A DNA stretch of 64,000 bases from Linnemannia hyalina. Taxonomy: Eukaryota > Mortierellomycota > Mortierellomycetes > Mortierellales > Mortierellaceae. The position numbers and the translations under genes are program-made. Within the stretch, counting starts at the first letter, position 1. Each line of letters opens with the position of its first letter. The notes beneath the pieces were generated by a model. The model made no database searches and had not been told where the DNA came from. It saw only the letters and a program-made list of their open reading frames with translations. The stretch lies in contig JAHRHY010000009.1 in NCBI GenBank assembly GCA_019671135.1, forward strand, positions 620,001-684,000, given 5' to 3'. Positions 57,135 through 64,000 of the stretch are shown one piece after another.

Positions 57135-59205
57135 ACCATCGGCGGTTCAATTCATCGTCGCGTTAGAAGTTGATAGTCTTTCGTTTCCCGGAGGATCGCT
57201 ATCATTGACCTGTCAATCGTATCATATCTTTCTCTCTGCACCAAGAGATAGTGAACACATATGTATGATTGTTGCTTCACCTAGTCGCCAAAAACGCGAC
57301 GCCTGACAGTGGGGGAGGGGGGGGGGTTTGCGGCCGTTGATCCATTCAATATTGTTCGGGGGTTTTTTTGTACATCGATGGATAGTGATTGGGTTATAGT
57401 AGTTAAACGCGAAAACAAACCTCACGACCTTGCTTTTTGCTATCTGTCGTTTGTTCAATGGTAAAGACATTTTTCCCAACGCGTCAAAAGACACACACAG
57501 GTCATCAGATAAGGCAGTTTGGTAAATTATTTTTCCATTTGGACGACAAGTTGGTGCTCGATGAATTTGACTGTATTTCCATGCCTCCATGCCTTCAGCT
57601 TACGAGATAAAGAAAGAAGCGAATTAATGCCTTTACGCGCAAGGAGAACGTGCCGCTGATCCATAGAACCAATGGACCACGCATTGAACAGCCGGAAAAA
57701 AATCAATCCTTATGGTGCTCCAATCTCCTGAAAGCGTTATTACGTTATCCAAAACAACTTCCTTGAACAGATATTCAAGTCTGTTTTCAGCACCCCCGTT
57801 CTCAATGGCAAGGTTTGGTATAGCACTCCAATGGTGCCCTTGTATGAGAGGAGAGAGAGAAGCGATCGGTATTTTATTCATGTAAACCTAGCTCATGAGG
57901 TCCGCTTGTTTTTTTTTGTCTTTGCTCTGACACAGAAAGGGGGAGAGTTACCTCCCGACTCGCAAAAGCGCGAGTGGACCCACCCGCCTTACCGCCTAGC
58001 CCTATCCAGCCCCCATCTAGTCCTATTGCTTCACGACCATCGAATTAAAACCTCTTATTTTTCTGCCTGAGATGAACTGTACCTGAATCACAATACAGGA
58101 GAAAGAAATGAAAATTCGTTAGTTTGAGTGTGGGTGTATGCATTGTATCTACGCTTTGGCCAAGCGTTTGTACTCCATCCCCATCCGCGGTCTAATTTTA
58201 TTTCTGAAAGGGTGCACAGAGGTTGATCAGAGGAAAAACACTCACAAGACAATTGAGAGTGCGAGAGAGCGAGGGGTTGCAACAGTCTCTCCTCCTAGAC
58301 CAAAAAAAAGCAGACTATCACCCTATATTATTATTTTTTCGACAAAGATGATTCAGGGACCATGGAACAACATGAAACTGTGGGGGCGAAAAAAAAGGTA
58401 CAAAGCGCCAAAAAAAAAAAAAAAAAAAATGTGTCAAAAGTGCGATCAGTGGTTATTGTGAACCCATCGAGGGGTAAGTAAAAATGCAAGCCTGTCTCAA
58501 GGTATTCGCCAATCATCCTATTCTTGTTCTTTGAATGCGTGGGAGCAGGCGATGACGAACGAGTTCAACAAGTTCAGCTTCAAACAAGATTTGGATCCTG
58601 TGTCTTGGGTCATGTCCATTCGAAGGGTTCATCGACAAAGGAACCGATGTTTAACGCACGTTTGTGATGTTAACTCATGGCGTTTGATGTATTTTTGTCA
58701 TGCAAGGTTTTTTATGCGAGGTTGCCCAAGCGTGTCTTGTCTGTCGTTATTGTTAAAGTGCAAATGAAATGAGCCGAACCATATGGCACAACTGTTACGT
58801 TCACAGCATTCACGAAAAAGAAAAAGAAAACCACAACTAAAGAGTATCAATAAAATAACGGCGTTTATCCGAGGGTGCCTGACTTACACTTGCTGTGTGA
58901 ATGGTTGGCGATGATTAGTGAGAATGGTTAGAGTGCCCCAGGTCGAGAGTAAGAGTTTGCGATGCGGACGAGAAAGAGTAGTATTAATGTACCTGGTGTG
59001 GCATAGAGATTGATGTGCCAAAAGAAGTGCTTGTCAGAATAGTACCTGGCTGGTGTGATGTAGCGAGGGAAAAGGAGGGACATCAGATCTGAGTTGCGAT
59101 CTCTTCTCGCCTCGCAAATTTGGGAAAGGAAACAAGAGGATTATGGGATGTGCGTTCAACAGTGAAAATAATAAGGCGGTTCATAGTGGTCGGGACACGT
59201 CAATG
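57135..59205. other. Intergenic region without a supported gene
   Basis: Minus-strand frames at 57881-57633 and 57590-57222 and a plus frame at 58531-58767 look weakly protein-like (for example ENRLEYLFKEVVLDNVITLS), but no start, splice sites or family ties them together; they may be decayed. A G-rich tract lies at 57311-57326, and a 19-A run at 58411-58429. Confidence 0.45.
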
Positions 59206-59331
59206 GTAATGGTGCCCTTCTCTTTCACCCAGAGAATGATCGACGATCAAAATAACATTGATCCCCATCCAGGCACCATCACCGTCACCCTCTGCCTTGT
59301 CTGGTCTTGATATGATTCCGGGCACCATTAC
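59206..59331 (+). promoter_or_regulatory. Three copies of GGCACCAT(T/C)AC upstream of the large F-box gene
   Basis: GGCACCATTAC is found on the minus strand at 59216-59206 and on the plus strand at 59321-59331, and GGCACCATCAC on the plus strand at 59272-59282. The outer two make a 12-bp perfect inverted repeat (GTAATGGTGCCC / GGGCACCATTAC). They lie 740-870 bp before the ATG at 60071, so they are candidate binding sites. No factor is known to me. Confidence 0.35.
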
Positions 59332-59449
59332 TGCTCACTTTGTCGTGGCACAAGGGGGAAAGAAACCTCGGGCAACAAACCACTTTCTTTCAGCTCATAT
59401 GGTCAATTCTGGTGAGCAATCGCTGTAGTAGAAAGGAATAAGAAGAATG

Positions 59450-60070
59450 CCTGTTTTCTCCTTTCTTTCTTTCTTTCTTCATTACTCCCATCCCATCTTT
59501 CATTCACTTCACTCCTGGACTTGATTCCCCTCCCTCCTTACTCACTCTCTCACTTGTTTTCTGTCACCCTCATTGACCCACTGTTCTCTCCACCCCCGCA
59601 CCTCCTCGCATCTTTGTTACCACTCTGTGCCCTGTGCTTGCCCAAAGACGAAAACCCTTGCTTCCCTCCACCTGCCAGAACGAATTGGCCTCAACCTTTC
59701 TTAATAATACCGTTCTGCAGGAGCACTACCTTCCCGTCAATTGTCTACTCTTCCTCCCAGACATCGCCCTTTTACTCCTCCACGTCTTTCTTTTTCACTT
59801 TCTCTCTCACTCCAACTCGCCAAACACCATCGCCTGTCTGCACCACAGTCACGCCTACAGCTGCCAGAGTCGTATCCTTCCGCCTCTGAATAAAATCCTT
59901 ATTGCACTCCAGCGTTCTTTAGGTGCTTGTCGCTTCTTTGTCTTCAATTCATTCATACGTTTGCCTTTGTACAACTTGCGCCCACTCCTACTCTTTCTCT
60001 GCCTTTTCACTAATGTACTTTTCAACTTCCCATTGCTCATACTGCCATAGTGCTCAAAAAGTGCTCTGAC
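59450..60070 (+). promoter_or_regulatory. CT-rich leader of the large F-box gene
   Basis: The plus strand is strongly pyrimidine-rich from 59456 (TTTCTTTCTTTCTTTC at 59462 onward) to about 60040. This is the same kind of leader seen before the DUF1769, Stealth and ABCB genes. Its open frames (59521-59889, 59634-60050) reflect composition. Confidence 0.5.
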
Positions 60071-63000
60071 ATGCACCTGATCCATAAACTGAGGCGATCC
60101 ATCTCACACCGGCCACGCCATCTCTTTGACCTGCCAGACGAGATTTTGTGCCAGATCCTCGAGTATTGCTGCCAGGACCTCGACTTTTTACTCTGGTCCT
60201 GTCCTCTGGTCACTCTGGATAACCAGTTCTGTCACGACTGTTTCCATTGCACGCTCTGCCATGGCCCTGCCCCGCGTGTCTCAAGTCTCAAACATCGCCG
60301 TCTCTCGACCACAGTTACGTCTGCTGGTACATCCAAAGACGCACATGGACAGAGGACAGAGTCAGCCAGCGAGAGTGGTATCAGCAGGGACACGACACAA
60401 GGCAGTAATGCCACTACCACAGCATCAGTCAGGGCGCAGCACAGGAAGAGGAGAAAACGGAGCCTCGACACATTAATCCTCAGCAGTAACCACAGTAGGC
60501 AATTGAACAACACAGGGAGCTATTACGCAGGATCATCTCTGTCTTCATCTCAGCAGGGAGCAAAGCCCTGCCCTTGGAACGGCGATCGGCCGTGGTGTCT
60601 TCATCTGCAGTGTCAACACCAGGATCGGATACCGGTACTCTGGCGTCTCGTACCACCGCAATTGCGACCAGCAGGCTATGGCTCCCGCCCATTACTTCCA
60701 GCCAGGATTAGCTCGTTTCATCTTCACAGCCATCTCGCAGCCCTGTCAACATCCTTCGCATCCATGCAGTTTCCCGCCAAGGTAGCCTTCAACACCCTTC
60801 TACAACGAATCGAGGCATTCTTCTCTTGGGATCGCTCTCAACTAAACGAGCCTCGTTGGACCCAAGGCGACGAATCAATACGAACCGGATCAGCAATATC
60901 GGCGCCATCGACGCATCTCTCAACACTATATCACGCCAATCCAGCCATTTCCCTCCCTTCGGCCCCGCGGCACGCTGTGGCTCCAATGGCCTTCACATCA
61001 GGATTTCATCTCGATCAAGATGCATCTCTTTACAGGAGGGGCGCTTCGATAAACCGATATTTGAGCACGACAGGGACGAGAAATATACCGAGCCTCTGGA
61101 AACGAGGTGACTGGATCGATCCTGCGGACGACGTGGACGAATCCGAGACGATCGAAAACGGGCAACATAGGGACGACTTTGACAGCTCTATTCATTTGTC
61201 ACCACCATTTCAGCTGCTCCTGGTCAGTCGGAGGTTTGCAGACGCTGCGGTCCACTCCTTACACCGAAACCTCGTTTTTCACGGCCACGACCCCTATCAA
61301 ATGGAGTGTGTTCTCAGTACCTTGCTCAAGGACGACGGACAATTGGATCAAAATCAGGACCAGGATCAATCGACAGGTCTAAGAAGCCTCAGAGAAGTGA
61401 ACGAGGAGCAATTGGTGGAGGAAGCGAAGGAGGAGGAAGCGGATCAGAACGACAATGACACGGATCAAATGCCAAGAGCACAGGGCACATTCAGGAGTCA
61501 TGAAGTAGATGACAAAAGTGGAACGGCGGGACACGTGTGTACTTCAAGGGATGGATCAACTACCGACGAAGGTCTGTGGCAGATGGGCGAGGGACAAGGA
61601 GCGTCTGTGAACTGGATCGAGTCCTTGAATCATTCGTTGCGACGGTTTTCTAGGTTCCAAGGAGGTGTCTCAGGAGTGGATGATGCCTCAAGCGCGGAGA
61701 TCGAGCCCAGCAAGGTTTCTTTTCTCGATGGCAAAACGTGGTTCGCAGGCGAAAGGGGCGGTGAAGGTGGAGGAAAGAGGCGTTACACCACCACCTCTGG
61801 ACAGAACAGACGCGTAGGAGACAAGAATCAAGATAGGCCCCTCAAGATGAATTCAAACGGGCCGAAATGGACCTATCGGCGCTATGCAAGGCGCGTAGTT
61901 TTGAACTTTGCCCATCCTCAAGCCTCTCCCCAGCTTTTGGTCCGAGCTCTCGAGTGTATCGGTTCTCGCTGTCACGGTCAGATTCAGGCCTTGGATTTGC
62001 ACGCCAACGAGAAAATGCAGGATTCAGGACTGGAGACGCCGGAAGAGCTGACTCGACTTTTCGGCTCAGGATTTACGAAACTCCGATACCTACGACTGCA
62101 AGGAGGCTTAGTCGATAACCAACTTTTGTACGCCCTTCTCAACAACTTTCCATCGCCAACGCCCACTCCACCATCGGATTCAACTCATGTGAGTTATGCT
62201 GACGGATCGAGGTCGTTTGCGGAACCTAGGATTCGTTCCCCACCACCAGCACTGATTACCGAACCTTGCTGCCTGTCACAAGTGTTCTTGGGTCCTGGAT
62301 CGGTTACCGACAGTGGCATAGAAAGGCTCATCGATGTCGCTGGAAAGACGCTCGAGGTGTTCACAGTGACGAGCTGTGTTGACGTTGGTGGAGGAGCTCT
62401 GGCCAGTCTGTTGACCAAGTGTCCCAAACTCCGAGTTCTGGCAGTTCATCGATCTCTGGCTCGCGACAGAGAGTTGTTGGAAGGACTGGGAGTACCACCG
62501 GAGAGCGCTGTACCAGGGCCCCAACAACATCAACAAGTGCACCCACTCCATCTTTTTCAATCGCAGCAGCAGGAGGAAGCAACCAACTCGAATGACAGTC
62601 ATGATACCCCACCGCAAGTAATCAGGAAGACCATCGTTGCGCCACTGGAGCGGCTGGAGCTGGGAACAGTCAAGTTGACCAACACTGGGATCGCAGAGAT
62701 CTTGAAGGCTACAGGGAAGACGCTGCGGTTCCTGGTACTGGAGACGCAACATTTCAACGACGGATTCTTGAGGAACGTGGTTTCTCCTTTGTGCACGCAA
62801 CTTGAAGGATTGCACTTTGACGACCCGGAGCAGGTCCAGCGGCTTCAACAGCAGATGCAAGGTCTTGGATTCAGCGCAGGACGCCGTGGACCTCACCTAC
62901 CTAGGAACCAAGTTGCGTTTGGTCGGTCAGGAAGATCATTTTATTCAGATCCCAGACATCATTATCGCTCGCAGTCTCAATCTCACCACTACCATTCGAC

Positions 63001-63622
63001 ATCTTTTCGACCTCAGTATCACAATGGACAGGAAGGTGTTTTCGGATCGACGACAACAAAGCGGCAAGGAGGAGGAGGTCGAGGTGATCGCTCGACCAAA
63101 GTGAGCGCCTGGTTAGGAGAAACTACGACGGATGAATGGGTGACCTTTGGCGATTGTGCCTTGTGGAGTAGCGCGGCATCTCCTGCAGTGTCGTATGACA
63201 ATGGCGGCGCCAGTGGTCCCCCAGGAGGTCGCTTCCCTCACCAGCATCGTCAGCACGGCCAGCCGCTGCACCAGATGTACCATAAACCGGCCATGGCGAT
63301 AGGGAATGCCTTTATCCATGGATTCAACCATCATCACAGCCATCAGGCAGCATCCAATTGGTTCCTGGGCGACTCTGACGAGCTTTTGGATCGACACCGA
63401 GTGGCAAGGGAGACGGTGGATGAGGTGCAAGAGGCGTTATCGAAACTGGAAACGTTCACTGTGATGGATTTGGATTTTGTTCTGGAGCGCAAGGGCCTGT
63501 ACGAAGCCCAGGTTTTGATGCAGAAGGATGATATTTGGGTGCAGAGCGCCGGATTCCGGGCGCTCCAGATGTTCTATCTGTGCTTGTTCCTGAGCACCAT
63601 CTACTTCAGCGTTTTTCGCTAG
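60071..63622 (+). CDS. Large F-box protein with dispersed leucine-rich repeats
   Basis: Single exon, 1,183 residues from the first ATG (60071). Residues about 18-45 are a canonical F-box (LFDLPDEILCQILEYCCQDL). A Ser/Arg/Gln-rich low-complexity stretch follows (about 70-165). After a second short motif (PPFQLLLVSRRFADAAVHSL, near 380-400), an acidic disordered insert spans about 430-600. LRR-like segments come late: LRYLRLQGG, KTLEVFTVTSCVDVGGGALA, LRVLAVHRS, LERLELGTVKLTNTGI, LRFLVLETQHF. A Gln/His/Ser-rich linker (about 940-1090) precedes a helical end with a hydrophobic stretch (MFYLCLFLSTIYFSVF). F-box proteins bring targets to SCF ubiquitin ligase; the target is unknown. AATAAA lies directly after the stop. 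Confidence 0.85.
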   Translation: MHLIHKLRRSISHRPRHLFDLPDEILCQILEYCCQDLDFLLWSCPLVTLDNQFCHDCFHCTLCHGPAPRVSSLKHRRLSTTVTSAGTSKDAHGQRTESASESGISRDTTQGSNATTTASVRAQHRKRRKRSLDTLILSSNHSRQLNNTGSYYAGSSLSSSQQGAKPCPWNGDRPWCLHLQCQHQDRIPVLWRLVPPQLRPAGYGSRPLLPARISSFHLHSHLAALSTSFASMQFPAKVAFNTLLQRIEAFFSWDRSQLNEPRWTQGDESIRTGSAISAPSTHLSTLYHANPAISLPSAPRHAVAPMAFTSGFHLDQDASLYRRGASINRYLSTTGTRNIPSLWKRGDWIDPADDVDESETIENGQHRDDFDSSIHLSPPFQLLLVSRRFADAAVHSLHRNLVFHGHDPYQMECVLSTLLKDDGQLDQNQDQDQSTGLRSLREVNEEQLVEEAKEEEADQNDNDTDQMPRAQGTFRSHEVDDKSGTAGHVCTSRDGSTTDEGLWQMGEGQGASVNWIESLNHSLRRFSRFQGGVSGVDDASSAEIEPSKVSFLDGKTWFAGERGGEGGGKRRYTTTSGQNRRVGDKNQDRPLKMNSNGPKWTYRRYARRVVLNFAHPQASPQLLVRALECIGSRCHGQIQALDLHANEKMQDSGLETPEELTRLFGSGFTKLRYLRLQGGLVDNQLLYALLNNFPSPTPTPPSDSTHVSYADGSRSFAEPRIRSPPPALITEPCCLSQVFLGPGSVTDSGIERLIDVAGKTLEVFTVTSCVDVGGGALASLLTKCPKLRVLAVHRSLARDRELLEGLGVPPESAVPGPQQHQQVHPLHLFQSQQQEEATNSNDSHDTPPQVIRKTIVAPLERLELGTVKLTNTGIAEILKATGKTLRFLVLETQHFNDGFLRNVVSPLCTQLEGLHFDDPEQVQRLQQQMQGLGFSAGRRGPHLPRNQVAFGRSGRSFYSDPRHHYRSQSQSHHYHSTSFRPQYHNGQEGVFGSTTTKRQGGGGRGDRSTKVSAWLGETTTDEWVTFGDCALWSSAASPAVSYDNGGASGPPGGRFPHQHRQHGQPLHQMYHKPAMAIGNAFIHGFNHHHSHQAASNWFLGDSDELLDRHRVARETVDEVQEALSKLETFTVMDLDFVLERKGLYEAQVLMQKDDIWVQSAGFRALQMFYLCLFLSTIYFSVFR

Positions 63623-63738
63623 GAATAAAAAAGCCACCAAAATGATTGCCACCATTTTTCACACCTTTATTATTTCGCGCTTGGCTCTCTCATGTCTTTG
63701 TGCGCCCAACCTAACCATAATCACAACCCACAACGACA

Positions 63739-64000
63739 ATGACCGACGCACGCGATTCGGAGGCGATCTCGGCGTACCTCTCCGACCTGCAGACTCAAGT
63801 CCGTGCTCCATCACCACCACTGTCGACAGTCATTCGCGTCTTGGCCGAACCTTTGTCCTTTCTCGGATTTCTGCATGCACCCTCGGCGAATGCGACGTTG
63901 GATTCTCTTCTCCCATCCTGGTCAGGACCTATCGAGCCCACAACAGCCAGGCGGATGTACTTTATTCAGCACCTGCTGCCAAACCACCTCGAGTTCATAC
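63739..64000 (+). CDS. Unidentified gene, N-terminal 87 codons (partial at right edge)
   Basis: The frame is open from the ATG at 63739 to the window end. The peptide starts MTDARDSEAISAYLSDLQTQ, continues with VIRVLAEPLSFLGFLH and TTARRMYFIQHLLPNHLEFI. It looks like a helical, soluble protein of alpha-solenoid style. I do not recognise the family. It lies 116 bp after the F-box gene stop on the same strand. Confidence 0.65.
   Translation, partial: MTDARDSEAISAYLSDLQTQVRAPSPPLSTVIRVLAEPLSFLGFLHAPSANATLDSLLPSWSGPIEPTTARRMYFIQHLLPNHLEFI

Noticed and set aside
57222..57881. Two minus-strand frames that look weakly coding
   Set aside because: No shared splice phase, no recognised family and no start context; kept only as a note in the gap description.
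1..64000. CRISPR array, bacterial operon or phage defence system
   Set aside because: The window is fungal nuclear DNA with spliced genes; no regularly spaced repeats with unique spacers are present.

Overview
The window is eukaryotic and reads as a filamentous fungus of Mucoromycota, most likely a Mortierella-type species. The genes carry short GT-AG introns (about 60-500 nt, a few longer), base composition is near balanced, codon use favours C/G endings, and sense-strand leaders are rich in C and T. The content fits: a GPI-type chitin deacetylase, long ABCB and ABCC transporters, Stealth and F-box/LRR proteins, and a non-LTR retroelement. The lineage is inferred from style and content; there is no rRNA or barcode here.

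Left third (1-15.7 kb): the first exon of a gene running off the left edge, ribosomal protein eL31, a chitin deacetylase convergent with a telobox-Myb (TRF-like) telomere-binding candidate, ribosomal protein eL34, a decayed second chitin deacetylase, a JmjC/cupin protein and a Stealth-family sugar-phosphate transferase. Middle (15.7-45 kb): a full ABCB transporter and a full ABCC transporter with TMD0, both on the minus strand; a previously hidden three-exon small membrane protein between them and a DUF1769 protein; a 955-residue protein of unknown function; an MFS transporter; a short F-box protein; and a small secreted cysteine-rich protein. Right third (45-64 kb): a run of minus-strand housekeeping genes (COQ10, eIF3a, Ugo1/SLC25A46-like, PRCC-like), then a repeat-rich stretch, then a 1,183-residue F-box/LRR protein and the first 87 codons of another gene.

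The repeat-rich stretch (54.6-57.1 kb) is the most informative part. A minus-strand retroelement with a poly(A) tail is inserted inside an older relative and flanked by a perfect 14-bp target-site duplication. About 300 bp beyond it lie an intact tRNA-Thr(AGT) and a 448-bp non-coding element with 73-74 bp terminal inverted repeats and a 9-bp near-perfect duplication, as expected for a Mutator-type MITE.

There is no operon logic or coherent defence or biosynthetic cluster. Links between genes are local only: COQ10 and Ugo1 both act in mitochondria, eIF3a with eL31 and eL34 in translation, and the two ABC proteins and the MFS protein in transport. Several exon joins reported here were rebuilt by matching splice phase by hand and should be treated as models until RNA evidence is seen.
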